This document shows, in pieces, positions 20,163 through 29,900 of a stretch of 64,000 nucleotides of DNA. Within the stretch, counting starts at the first letter, position 1. Each line of letters begins with the position of its first letter. The notes under the pieces were generated by a model. That model was not told the origin of the DNA and made no database searches. It saw nothing but the letters and a program-made list of their open reading frames with translations. Source of the stretch: Adlercreutzia faecimuris (GTDB lineage: Bacteria > Actinomycetota > Coriobacteriia > Coriobacteriales > Eggerthellaceae); contig NZ_JAJMLW010000001.1 of assembly GCF_022669055.1 (NCBI RefSeq), forward strand, positions 186,001-250,000, read 5' to 3'. The position numbers were made by a program, and so were the translations under genes.

Positions 20163-20675
20163 CTAGAAGGGAATCCGCTCGTCGTAGACGCCTGACGACG
20201 GAGGCTCGCCGCAAGGAGCGCCGTCGTCGGGAGCGGGGATGGGAGCTGGGGCGGGAGGAGCCGAATCGGGGGCAGGGGCAGGGTCGGACGCGGGGACGGG
20301 AGCGGAGGGGACAGAAGCGGATACGGGGGCGGGAACGAAGTCGTCGCGGCGGGGCGAGAGAAACTCCAGCTCGTCGACTACCACTTCCAGCTTGGAGCGG
20401 CGCGCGCCTTCCTTCTCCCATGAGCTCCAGCGGAGACGGCCCCTCAGACATACCTTCGTGCCCTTGCGAAGGTGCCGGTGAAGCGCAGCCGCGCGGTTTC
20501 CGAACAGGATGCAGTCGACGAAGTTGGGGTACTCCTCCCAGTCGCCGGTCTCGCGGCTCAGGCGGTAGTCGTTGACCGCCACGCCGAAGCCGAGCACCTT
20601 CCAGTCGCTCTGGGTGACGCGCAGCTCTGCGTCACGCGTCAGGTTGCCGCTGATGATTACGTTGTTGATGCCCAT
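20163..20675 (-). CDS. Second single-stranded DNA-binding protein
   Basis: An SSB paralogue of 170 residues. The OB-fold core matches the primary copy closely ([47 protein letters not shown]). The frame extends further upstream, but ATG at 20675 (MGINNV) has AAAGAGG at good spacing and matches the first SSB, so I chose it. The linker is Pro/Ala/Ser-rich rather than Gly/Tyr-rich. The tip reads YDERIPF: an Arg replaces one acidic residue of the usual partner-binding tip, which may alter protein contacts. Many Gram-positive bacteria have a second SSB used in competence or repair; which applies here is unknown. Confidence 0.92.
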   Translation of the reverse strand: MGINNVIISGNLTRDAELRVTQSDWKVLGFGVAVNDYRLSRETGDWEEYPNFVDCILFGNRAAALHRHLRKGTKVCLRGRLRWSSWEKEGARRSKLEVVVDELEFLSPRRDDFVPAPVSASVPSAPVPASDPAPAPDSAPPAPAPIPAPDDGAPCGEPPSSGVYDERIPF

Positions 20676-21505
20676 GTCGTGCCTCTTTCCGCGCCGCGCG
20701 CGGGGCCGGCGCCTCGTCGTGCGCCCGCGGGCGCGTCTGCGTGGAGCCCCCGAGCAGACGGGAGACGGAGCATCTGACACGAGGCCCGGCTCCGCCTCCC
20801 TGCGGGGGCTGCGCCTCTGGCGGGGCGGTCAGGATCCGGCTCTCCGTCATTTGCCTTCGTCATCCGTCGATCCGCCGCCATCCGCTGAGGCTCCTGCCAC
20901 CCTAACCGCCCCCGCCGACGCCAGGACGGCGAGACGTCCTCGTCCTCATCCGCGCGAAACCGCTGCCCTGTCCCGCCCCGCTACGTCCGGTCGCCCCCTC
21001 GCGCCGCCACTCCTCCCCCACCCCCGCCCCCGTCGCCACCCCGCCGGCCCGACCGCACGGCCCGCCGCACCGCGAGCCCCGCCCTGCCACGGCAGGCGTC
21101 CCCCGCCGACGCCGCCTCGTCGGGTCGGGCGTCCGCCCCGTCATCGCCCTGCCGTCGCGGCGGCACCCCCCCCTGTCGCTGCCCCGTCGGGTCGAGCGCC
21201 TTCCCGTCGCGGCGGCACGGCGGCACGGCCCATCGCTGCCTCGTCGGGTCGGGAGCCTTTCCCGTTGCCGCCTCGTCGTGGCGAGCCGCCGTATCGTCGC
21301 AGCGGCAGCCCCTTTCGTCGCCACTCGCGATGCCGGGCCGTCCGTCCGTATCTCCGCCCTTCGCCGGCGCTGCTGCGCTCTGCTCCCGGCTGGCGCCTCC
21401 ATCACCCGTCGCGACGGCCGTCCTCCGTCGTCGCCTCCGTCGTCGTCGCCCGTCGAGTCGAGCACCCGGGGCGGCGGGCGGGGGTTCTTGCGGTGCTTTC
21501 CGAGA
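20676..21505. other. Long GC-rich spacer with degenerate repeats, no supported gene
   Basis: C-rich on the plus strand. Between about 21110 and 21290, units built around CGTCGGGTCG(G/A)G recur three times roughly 60-65 bases apart with diverged flanks. Frames that cross the region encode Arg/Pro/Gly/Ala-rich sequence and lack a domain or Shine-Dalgarno. It should contain the promoter of the second ssb, but I cannot place one with confidence. Confidence 0.5.
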
Positions 21506-21521
21506 TGTTTCACGTGAAACA
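21506..21521. promoter_or_regulatory. parS site 1
   Basis: A perfect 16-bp palindrome TGTTTCACGTGAAACA, the consensus ParB-binding centromere site. It is intergenic, just beyond the terminator of the acidic-protein gene. parS sites cluster around the origin in most bacteria that have ParAB. Confidence 0.93.
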
Positions 21522-21543
21522 TTCGTTCCCCGCGCTTGGGCAC

Positions 21544-21571
21544 AAAAAAACGCCGGCGCGGGGCCGACGTT
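21544..21571 (-). terminator. Intrinsic terminator after the acidic-protein gene
   Basis: A 9-bp stem (21549-21557 with 21563-21571, one G-U pair) with loop GCGGG, followed on the minus strand by seven T. It lies 37 bases after the stop at 21608. Confidence 0.85.
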
Positions 21572-21607
21572 TTCGTGGGTGCTGGGAGCGTATCTGGCGA
21601 GCAGGGG

Positions 21608-22135
21608 CTACAGCGCCTCGGGCTCCGGTTCGTCCTCGGGGGCGTCTTCCAGGTACTTCTCGTCGATCTCATCATCGCCATATTCGGAAGCATCCTTAAG
21701 GGAGCCCATGAAGTTGGGAGCCGCGCCGATGAACACCGGCTCGTCCTCAAACACCGGCTCCTCGCCCTCGATGGCGTAGAGGAAGCCCACGGCGAAGCCC
21801 TCGTCCTCGCCCGGGACGCCTCCCTCCGCGATGAGCGCGTCCTTCTGCCCATCGTCGGTATCAATGTAGCCGTCGTAGCACAGCGCGTAGGCGTCGGCCC
21901 CACGCGCGCCCTTCACCGTGTGCTCGGCGAAGTTGAAGCACTCCTCGGCGGTCTCGCCGGGATGCGACTCGATGAAGAGGTTGTCCTTGACCACCAGGGC
22001 CGTGAACGGGATGACCTCGGCGCCTTGGGACATCTTCTCCTTCGCCTCATCGAGGGAGAACAGCAGCACCTTCTCGAGAATCTCGGGAATCTCGGGGACT
22101 TCCTGGGAGTCGTTTTCGATCTCACGATCGGCCAT
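21608..22135 (-). CDS. Acidic protein of unknown function, 175 residues
   Basis: I do not recognise the family. The frame extends upstream through Arg/Pro-rich sequence, but ATG at 22135 (MADREIEND) has AAGGAGG five bases upstream and is the natural start. The protein is soluble, with no signal peptide and no membrane helix. Its N-terminal 20 residues and last 35 residues are Glu/Asp-rich. The middle, about 25-140, looks like a compact alpha/beta domain (IPFTALVVKDNLFIESHPGE, ADAYALCYDGYID). It has its own terminator, so it is probably monocistronic or the end of a short unit. It is flanked by parS sites on both sides. It is a real gene by ribosome-binding site, composition and terminator. 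Confidence 0.8.
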   Translation of the reverse strand: MADREIENDSQEVPEIPEILEKVLLFSLDEAKEKMSQGAEVIPFTALVVKDNLFIESHPGETAEECFNFAEHTVKGARGADAYALCYDGYIDTDDGQKDALIAEGGVPGEDEGFAVGFLYAIEGEEPVFEDEPVFIGAAPNFMGSLKDASEYGDDEIDEKYLEDAPEDEPEPEAL

Positions 22136-22282
22136 GGCGGCCTCCTTTCTCGACGCGGACCCGCTACGCGGCCGCGCCCACTCGCCCACAGAGGGCAATC
22201 GCGCGCGGCCCGCAGGCAACACGCGCTCCGTCGCTGTGCAGCAGTTTACTGGTTTCCCGCACGCAGGCCACCGCGAAGAGGA

Positions 22283-22298
22283 TGTTTCACGTGAAACA
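22283..22298. promoter_or_regulatory. parS site 2
   Basis: A perfect copy of the 16-bp parS palindrome, about 150 bases upstream of the acidic-protein gene, at the edge of a G-rich spacer. Confidence 0.93.
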
Positions 22299-22516
22299 CT
22301 CCCCCGGCGGCCGCGCGAGGAGCGGCGGGGAGCCGCCCCGCCCCGCGGGCCCCGCCGGAGGCGCGGGGGGGGCGAGCGGGGGGCGCCGGGCCGTGGGCAA
22401 GCGTAGGGGGGGCGGGGGCGCACGCCGTGGGCGGGGGCGGGTGCCGCGGGCTGGGAGAGGCAGGGGGGGGGCGTGGACGGTCGTGAGGCGAGCGCGGGGC
22501 GGGCGGGTGGCCTGCT
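22299..22516. other. G-run-rich spacer, no gene
   Basis: The plus strand carries runs of 8 (22365), 6 (22378), 7 (22406), 5 (22414), 5 (22433) and 9 (22463) G, separated by short gaps. This is dense quadruplex-forming potential next to a parS site. I see no gene and no T-run terminator for the gene that ends at 22517. Confidence 0.6.
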
Positions 22517-23773
22517 CTAGTACGGCAGGCCGTTGGGGAAGGGATTCACGGTGATGTCGGCGCGGGCACGCAGGTCGGCAATCCAGGCGAGTGCCGCCTG
22601 GGTGCGCGCGGACTCGAGGGCGGCCTCGTCCTGCACGGCATCGCCGGCGCCGGACGCGGCGTCGCCCACCTTGTCGTAGGCGCTGTCGTCCGTGTCGCGT
22701 GTGGCCTCGTAGGCGAGCGAGGGATCCTCGGCGAGAGCCTGCGTCACCTTGGCGGAGAGCAGGTCCAGCTCGGTCTCCTCGCGGAAGGACTTCTCGTCCA
22801 GGCCGGCGGCAGCCAGGGCCGCGCGCCACTGCTCGTCGGACTCGTAGGTGCGGCGCTTCACGGCCACCGCCTCGTCCAGCTCTTCGCCCGTCACGCGCAC
22901 GCCCAGCTCAGAGGCGCCCTGGCGCATGATCTCGCGCGAGACCAGCACGTCGATCACCTGGTCGCGAACGCCCTCCGATGTCTGGCCGCTGTCTTCCAGG
23001 TACGCCTTCCACGCAGCACCGTCCTCAAGCCCCTGCGCTGCGCGCAGGCTCTGCACGTAGTCGGTCACGGCCTGCTCGGGAATGGCCGTCCCGTTGACCG
23101 TCGCAGCCGTCCCGTTGGCACCAGAGCATCCCACGCACGTCACCGCCAGCGCCATCGCCGCCAGGACGGCCAGCAAACGCGACGGGAGGCGCGCCGAAAA
23201 GAAGGGGCGACCCGAGAAACGGAATGTTTCACGTGAAACACTTTGCCCCGCCGCACAGGCACGACCCGCCCGTGGGAAGACAGCCCGCAGGAAGACAGCC
23301 TTCAGAGCGCTCGCCTCGCGCGCACGCCAACCCGCACGACCGGCGCCACCGTCCTCGCGCGCCTCAGGGAGCACGGGCGCGCCGCCCGCGGAACACGCAG
23401 ACGCACTATCGCGACTCCCCGCCGGAGCCGGAGGAACAACGCCTTTGCACGCAGACGAAACCGCGGGAATAGCGTTCTCACGTACTCGAAAGAGCGCCAG
23501 AGGGACGCCTTCGAATGTCTCGGAGGGTGCGGGAACGGCGCCGTCGCGACTCCCCGCCGAAACCGAAGGAGCGGCGCTCTCTTTCGCCCCAAGAGAAACG
23601 GGGGCGGCGGCTGCGAGGGCCGCGGGGGCCGAAAGGGCGGTGGCCTTGCGCGCTGCGGAGAGCGCGAATGCCTCACCGCAGCGCGTCGCGGGAGCAGAGG
23701 GGGCGCCGTTTTCGGGCGCTGCGGAGGGTGCGGGGCTGCTGGGTGCGGCGGTGGGGATGGGGGGTGGGAACAT
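22517..23773 (-). CDS. SurA/PrsA-like lipoprotein lacking the parvulin domain
   Basis: The mature part (after Cys216, about 203 residues) is related to the parvulin lipoprotein at 61351-62502. It has the N-lobe (GTAATVNGTAIPEQAVTDY) and the same ending (NPFPNGLPY here, NPMPEKLPY there), but the PPIase domain between them is absent. Before Cys216 come Arg residues and a hydrophobic core (LLAVLAAMALAV), as in a lipoprotein signal, although the lipobox TCVGC is imperfect. The only ATG with a Shine-Dalgarno (AGGAG, five bases away) is at 23773. It implies a 200-residue Ala/Pro/Ser-rich N-terminal extension that includes a parS site read as VSRET. The true start may instead be a non-ATG codon nearer the signal; I cannot decide. 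It begins 53 bases after the giant gene and is probably expressed with it. A folding helper for surface proteins is inferred. Confidence 0.7.
   Translation of the reverse strand: MFPPPIPTAAPSSPAPSAAPENGAPSAPATRCGEAFALSAARKATALSAPAALAAAAPVSLGAKESAAPSVSAGSRDGAVPAPSETFEGVPLALFRVRENAIPAVSSACKGVVPPAPAGSRDSASACSAGGAPVLPEAREDGGAGRAGWRAREASALKAVFLRAVFPRAGRACAAGQSVSRETFRFSGRPFFSARLPSRLLAVLAAMALAVTCVGCSGANGTAATVNGTAIPEQAVTDYVQSLRAAQGLEDGAAWKAYLEDSGQTSEGVRDQVIDVLVSREIMRQGASELGVRVTGEELDEAVAVKRRTYESDEQWRAALAAAGLDEKSFREETELDLLSAKVTQALAEDPSLAYEATRDTDDSAYDKVGDAASGAGDAVQDEAALESARTQAALAWIADLRARADITVNPFPNGLPY
23225..23240. promoter_or_regulatory. parS site 3, inside the short lipoprotein frame
   Basis: A perfect 16-bp parS palindrome. 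If translation begins at 23773, it is read as VSRET around residues 178-183, about 35 residues before the lipobox cysteine. Confidence 0.92.
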
Positions 23774-23795
23774 GGGGGCTCCTGTTCGGGAAAGG

Positions 23796-23823
23796 GAGGG
23801 GCCGCTTTCTCAGGCGGCCCCTC
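23796..23823 (-). terminator. Hairpin directly after the giant-gene stop
   Basis: A perfect 10-bp stem (GAGGGGCCGC with GCGGCCCCTC) and an 8-base loop, starting three bases after the stop codon. No U-run follows, only CCCTTT, and the next Shine-Dalgarno is 12 bases away. It may act as a partial terminator or mRNA-stabilising hairpin between the two genes. Confidence 0.45.
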
Positions 23824-23826
23824 GGG

Positions 23827-23943
23827 TTAGTCTTGCTGGTCGGCGGCCTTGCGGCGGCGACGCGCCAGCAGGGCCAGGCACAAGGCGAGCAGCGCCGTGG
23901 CCGCTGCTGCCAGCAGCATCAGCCCGTCGCCCGTCTTGGGCAG
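23827..23943 (-). other. Sortase signal of the giant protein
   Basis: LPKTG is encoded at 23929-23943. It is followed by 22 mostly hydrophobic residues, then RRRRK and six more residues before the stop. A sortase would cut between Thr and Gly and attach the Thr to peptidoglycan or to a pilin-type partner. No sortase gene lies in the window. Confidence 0.95.
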
Positions 23944-26900
23944 GGCCAGGCGCCACGGGTGCAGGGGGTCGCGCCCGCCCTCGTCCTCGTAGGCGAGGCC
24001 GAGGTCGACGGAGCGCTGCTCCTCGCTCGTCCAGTTCTCGGGCTCGTGCATGCGCCACGTCTGGCCGTAGGCGTTCACGTGGCTCGCCGAGGCCGATCCG
24101 CCAGCCGCCGTGCCACCGGTCGTCCCGGCGGCCGCACGACTCGCGGCCCCGCCCTCAACGGCGTCAGCCTGAGCGGCGGGATCGGCCGGCGTCGGGTTGG
24201 CGGACTTGGCCACCTCGCGCAGGACGGAGACCTTGAGCGGGTTGGTGACGCCCTTGACGTCGCCCTCCTTCTCCGGACCCCAGTCGTTGTCGACGTTGTC
24301 GTCTCCGCCGACGTTCACCGGCACGTACTTGGCCTCGGCCGGCTTGTCCATCACCACGCGGTAGACGTAGGCACGGCCGTACTCATCCTCCAGGGGCAGG
24401 TTGTTGAAGCTGTAGAAGCCCTCCTCGTCGGTCTGCTTCGAGGCCACCTGCGCCCACTCGTTCTTCTTGGGCACCACCGCGTTGGCCGCGTCCTTGCTGC
24501 TCAGCCCGTAGGTCTCGTAGGGCTTGTCGGGCTTCGCGGCGGGCTTGGACGGCTTGGCGGGCTCGTCCTTGTCGCCAGCATCGCCCTTGTCGCCCGCGCC
24601 CTCGATGGCGTCACCCGCGGCATCTGCCGAGGCGGCACCGTCGGCAGCCGCCTGCATCGCCGAGGCGGCGGTGGCGGCCACGGCGGAGAAGGTGCGCGTC
24701 ACGCGGTCGGCCACGGAATGCGCAGCCTCGCCAGCAGCCAGGGAGGCCAGAGCCGGCGCCTCGACCTCCGGATTGAGCAGCGTCATGATCTCTTCGGCCA
24801 CCAGCGGATCCATGGCGGCCAGCACCAGCGCCACCTGAGCCGCGTCCACCTGGGCCAGCACGGCGGCCGCCACCGGGCGGTCAACGGCGGCCAGGGCCTC
24901 GGCGGCCGGAGCCGGGGTCATGGCATCCACCATGGCCGCAGCCACAGACGGATCGAGGGAGAACATGACGCCCGCGGCCAGCGCGACGTCCATGACGTCA
25001 GCCACGGCCGCAGCGTCGGCCGGGTCAAGCAGCGCCATGATGGCCGCCGCGTCGCCGACGTTCAGCTCGGCCAGGGCCAGGGCAGCCGCAGCCGGGTCGG
25101 CATCCGCCACCACGAGGGCGGCATCCGCCGGGTCGAGCGCGCCCAGGTCGGCCAGCGGGTCGTCTGGGTCGGGCGTGTCGATGCCGGGGGCGTCCGGGTC
25201 GGTCGGCTTGCTCGGGTCGTCCGGATCGCCGCCGGGGCCGGGGGCGTCCGGGTTATCCGGGTCGGTCGGCCCCTCCGGGTCGTCCGGCTCGCCCGGCACG
25301 CCGGGATCGTCCGGATCCACCGGGCCGGTCGGCTCGTCGGGCTCCTCCTCGCCGTAGCCCTTGACCGGCACCCGCACCTGGCCGCGCTCCGCCTTCTCGA
25401 GCGGGTCGCCCGGCGTGGTGAGGTCGCTGCCCGCCGCACCGTCGGTCAGGTACTGGCCGCGACCAGCGGGAACGTCGGCCGGCTCGTCATCCACCAGCTT
25501 GCGCTCCAGGCGGACGGTCATGCCGGGCAGGATCTCGTCACCCTCCTGGCGCAGGCCGTCCTCGTCGGCGTCGTTCCACGCCACGCCGCTGATGACGGCG
25601 TTCTGGTAGGGAACGAGGCCGCTGTCGTTCTCCAGGCTGTCATAGCCCACGGCCAGCGAGCGGGGCACGCCGCCGGGGCCGTCCTTCACCAGCGACAGCT
25701 TGTCCTCGGTGCCGTCGGAGCCCTTGGCGGGAACCACCAGGCCGAAGGCGCCGCCGTCGGCCAGGTCGGGCACGAGGCGCGTGTTGGCCTCGTCCAGGCT
25801 CGAGTCCACCGTGCGGTCGTCGCCGACGCGCAGCGCGGCCACCTCGTAGTCCTCGGGCAGCACCGGCACGTTGACGCGGTAGCCGTAGACCACGCGGTGC
25901 TGCTCGCCGTCGATGGTCACCACGCCGGTGGTGGGCAGGCCGTCGAACTCCCAGTAGCCGTCCTCATCAGACCACGTGCAGGGCACGCCGTCCAGAGGAC
26001 CGGTCACGTTGAAGGCCTCGTCGTAGACCCACTGGCCCTTGCCGAGGTCGTAGCGGTCGTAGTTCGGATCGGTATCGGGCTCCGGCTCCGGCTCGAGCGC
26101 CTCGCCGTCAACCGTGCCCGCCACAGCGTCCGCAGCGGCGCCCATGAGCGGCTCCTGGAAGAAGGCCAGGGCCACCAGGACGGGATCGCCCTCGGACACG
26201 ATGGGATCGATGGGATCGGTCACCTCGGGGCCCGTCGTCCCGGCGTCGGGGTCTCCCCCATCCGGGCCGGCGTCGCCGTCCGCGTCGGGGTCGGTCGCAT
26301 CAGGGCCGGCATCCGGGTCACCCGCATCAGGGTCGGTCGCGTCAGGGTCACCCGCATCGGGATCGGTCGCATCGGGATCGCCCGCGTCGCCGCCAGCATC
26401 GGGATCGCCGGCATCCGGGCCATCCGCATCCGGGTCGCCCGTGCCGTCGCCCACGCCCGGCGCCTCGGGCTCGTCGCCCGCATCGGGGGCGTCCGGGCCC
26501 TCCGGCTTGTCCAGCTCGTCGGGATCGAAGGCCGTGAATTCCTCGGGGAGGAAGTAGTAGCGGCGCAGCTCGACGTAGACGTCCTCGATGCCGTCCTCGG
26601 TGTAGTCACGCTCGTAGCTCGGCTCCGCGTCCTCGGGGGCACCCTCCTCAGGCGCCACCTCCTTCAGCTCGTAGTTGCGCAGGTCGTCGTGGTCGGCGTC
26701 CTCCCACACCGTGCCGGCAATCTTGACGGTCGGCGGGTAGGTGAAGCCGAAGTCGACGGAACTGCCCGTGGGGTTGCCGTCCTCGTCCTCCTCGTCCTGA
26801 TGGTTGATGGGACGGTGGGCCTGCCACAGCTGGCCGTAGGCGTTCACCGTGTTGCCGAACAGCGGCTTCACCACCTCGTAGGCCTGCGTGGTGCCCATGA

Positions 26901-29900
26901 GGGGCGACAGGTCGACCGTCGGGTTCTCGGGCTCCACCACGGGGAACCAGTCGTTGTCCACGTCGTCGTTGTCGCCCATGTCGAGCGGCGCGTAGAACGT
27001 GCCGTCCGGCTTCTCGTAGCGCAGGCGGTAGCGATAGGACTTGCCCTCGTCGTTCACCAGGTCAAGGCCGGCGAACGCATAGCGGCCGTCCGCGCCGATC
27101 TTACGCTGGGAGATGGTGACCCACTCGCTGCCATCGCCCTCATCCGGCACGGTCGCATCGCCGTCGCCCGAGCCGTCGCCGTCCGCGCCCGCATCCGGGT
27201 TGCCCGCATCGGGATCGCCCGCGTCAGGCGCACCCGCGTCGGGGTCGCCCGCATCGGGGTCGACGCCATCCGCCGGCGCCACGGCATCCGCCAGCACGTC
27301 CAGCGGCGCGGCCAGGCCAGCGCGCGCGGCGGCCGCGCGGGTCTTCGGCGGTATGCGATCGGCCTTCACCAGCGGCTCGCCGGTCACGCCGTCCAGGTTC
27401 GAGCCGGCCGCGCCGTCCGTCAGCGTCCAGCCCTGCAGGGCCAGCACGTCAGGATCGACGGGAGCCTCCGCCTCCGGCACCAGCATCCGCTCCAGGTACA
27501 CCGTGCCCAGCGGCAGCGGCTCCTCTGAGGCGTCCTGGATGCCGTCCAGGTTGTTGTCGTTCCACACCATGCCGGCGATGACCGCGCCCGCGTAGGGCAC
27601 CAGGCCGGCATCGTTGTGGTAGCTGCTCTCAACGTTGGCCTGAGACCACAGGCCCACGTGATCGGGGTTCTCCCACGTGCTCTCCGCAGGACCGGCGATG
27701 AGCGTGGCCATGTCCTCGTCGGCCTCGGCCTCCTGCATGGGAACGAACAGGCCGTTTTGCGGGTCGTCGGGCAGGATGCGCGTGGTGGTCTCGTCCAGGT
27801 CGGAGTCCACCGTGGCGTCGCCGACGTTCGGGTCGGTCACCGCGTACTCGTCGGGAACCGACGGGATGTTCACGCGGTAGCCGAACACCACGGGGCGCGA
27901 CTCCTCGTCGGCAGGTAAAAGCCCGCTGTCCTCGGTGAGCACCTCGAAGGCCGGGAGCTTCTCGAAGATCCAGTTGCCCTCCGCGTCGGTGGTGGTCTCG
28001 GCCACGCCGCCGTTAGCCGGGTTCAGGCGCTTGTCGAAGATCCACGTGTGCGTCTTCACGTCGTACCAGTAGCGGCGCAGCTCCACCTTCTGGCCGGGCA
28101 GGCCGCGCTCGGCGTAGAGCGGGTTGCCGTCCTCGTCCGCCTCGGGCGTGCCATCCTCGGCCGTCTGGTAGTTGCGGATGCCGTCGCCGTCCGCGTCCAC
28201 CCACACCGTGCCGGCAATCTCCACCGGCGAGGGCACCTTGAAGCCGGCGTCGCCGCCGCGGTAGTCCACCATCGGGTCGAGCGGATCGTACTCGCCGCCG
28301 TTGGCCACTACCTTGTACTGCGAGGCGCGCTGGTCGCTGCGCGGCTTGGCCACGATGATGAGGCCCTCGCTGCGCTGGCCGTTCTCGGTGCCGTCGGGCA
28401 GCACGATGGGGTACGTCTCGAACAGGTGATAGTTGCTCGAGGTGTCAGCCGTCACGTCGTCGATGTCGGTAGCCAGGTCGGAGTCGGTGCGGATGGTGGC
28501 ATCCTCCACGTGGAAGCGCGTGACCACGCTCGAAGACGTGACGTTGTCACGCACGACCTCCATGTGGTAGGCCGCCAGGTAGAACTCGTCCTTGTCCTTG
28601 CCGGTGCCCTTGGGCACGAAGCCGGGCAGCTCGTTGAACTCGTACACGCCGTCGGCGCCCGTCCGCGCGTACACGGCCGGGTCGTTCGGGTCGGCGCCGT
28701 TGGCGTACATCTCGGCGTCGGTGCCCGTGCTGTTCGCGATCTCCTCCGCGAAATCGGTCGCGAAGTTGCCGTCCGGCGTCCACTTCCCGTCGATGAGCAG
28801 CCGGCGGGTCAGGCGCATCTCGATGCCCGCCAGGCCGGCCTCGCCGATGACCACGTCATCGGCGTCGATCGGGTCGTCGCCCAGGCGGTCGGCCGCGTAC
28901 TCGCGGATGCCGTTGTAGTTGACGTCGTTCCACACCACGCCCCGCAGGGTGGTGGTCTGGAAGTTGCCGAAGCCGGCGTTCATGTGGATGCGGTCGGCCG
29001 GGCTGGTGATGTCGTAGCCGCGGACGATGTACTCCTCCTCGGTGCCGCTGCCCTCCACCGCCGGGTTGCACAGCACCAGGCGGCCGTCCACCACCGGCGC
29101 CCCGGCGTCCACGGCCAGGTTGTAGGTGATGGGATAGTTGTTCTCCAGGTCGTAGAGGGCCTTGTCGGACGCCGGGACGTTCACCGGGCGCACCGCCTTG
29201 GAGTTGACCTTCTCATCGTCGCCCGGGTTGTCCGGGTCGTTGACCTGCTGCCACAGGGTGACTGGGCGGCCGCCCACGCCCGTAGGCTCGTTCTCGCGGC
29301 CGTCGATCTCCAGCGTGTAGCCCTGCAAATACCAGCGCTCGGTGTCGTCGACGCGCATGGACACGGGCATGTTCTCGAACAGGAAGTGGCCGTCCGCGTC
29401 GGTCTGCATGGTGCGCACCGCATCGAAGCCGGCGTCGGCGCCGGGCTTCTTCCACTGCCCGTCGGCCGGGTCGTAGTACCAGCGGTGCAGGGTGATGGTC
29501 TTGTTCTCGAAACGCTCCTCGTCCTCGTCGATCAGGCCGTCGTAGTCCTGGTCGTTCCACACGTAGCCGGCGATGTCGGCCGACGGCGGAATCTCCACGC
29601 CGCCGTCGTTGGAATCGCGGCTGGAGGACATGGCCAGGTCGTAGTTGTAGGTGAGGGGGCTCGCCGCGCGCGCCAGGCGCATCACGCGGCCGAGGGCGTT
29701 GGCCGCGGCCACGGCCGGGCCGTCGCCCTGGTTGGGGTTGTTGGACGGGGCGGCCTTCACCACGTTGTCGGCGAAGGACTCGGGCACGCGCTTGTCCAGC
29801 AGCACGTCGTACTCGTCCACCGTCAGGTTCATGAGGTAGGAGTCGTCGTAGCGCAGGTCGGAGTCCACCGTGTAGTCGTCGCCCTGCTGGTACTTGGCGA

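Noticed and set aside
20676-20780. N-terminal extension of the second SSB
   Set aside because: Arg-rich, absent from SSB proteins, and the internal start at 20675 has a ribosome-binding site and matches the first SSB.
20902-21523. Minus-strand frame starting MFHVKH
   Set aside because: The start is simply the parS palindrome read in another frame. The rest is Arg/Gly-rich, without a domain, and its upstream part overlaps the supported acidic-protein gene in a wrong frame.
22136-22423. Upstream extension of the acidic-protein gene
   Set aside because: Arg/Pro-rich sequence that crosses a parS site; the internal ATG at 22135 has a strong Shine-Dalgarno and starts the conserved-looking part.
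26240-26460. Regular short repeats that might suggest CRISPR
   Set aside because: The repeats are in-frame DPDAG codons with no spacers of constant length and no cas genes nearby.
23515-27528. Plus-strand frame of 1,337 codons
   Set aside because: Antisense to the short lipoprotein and to the end of the giant; composition is typical of a shadow frame.
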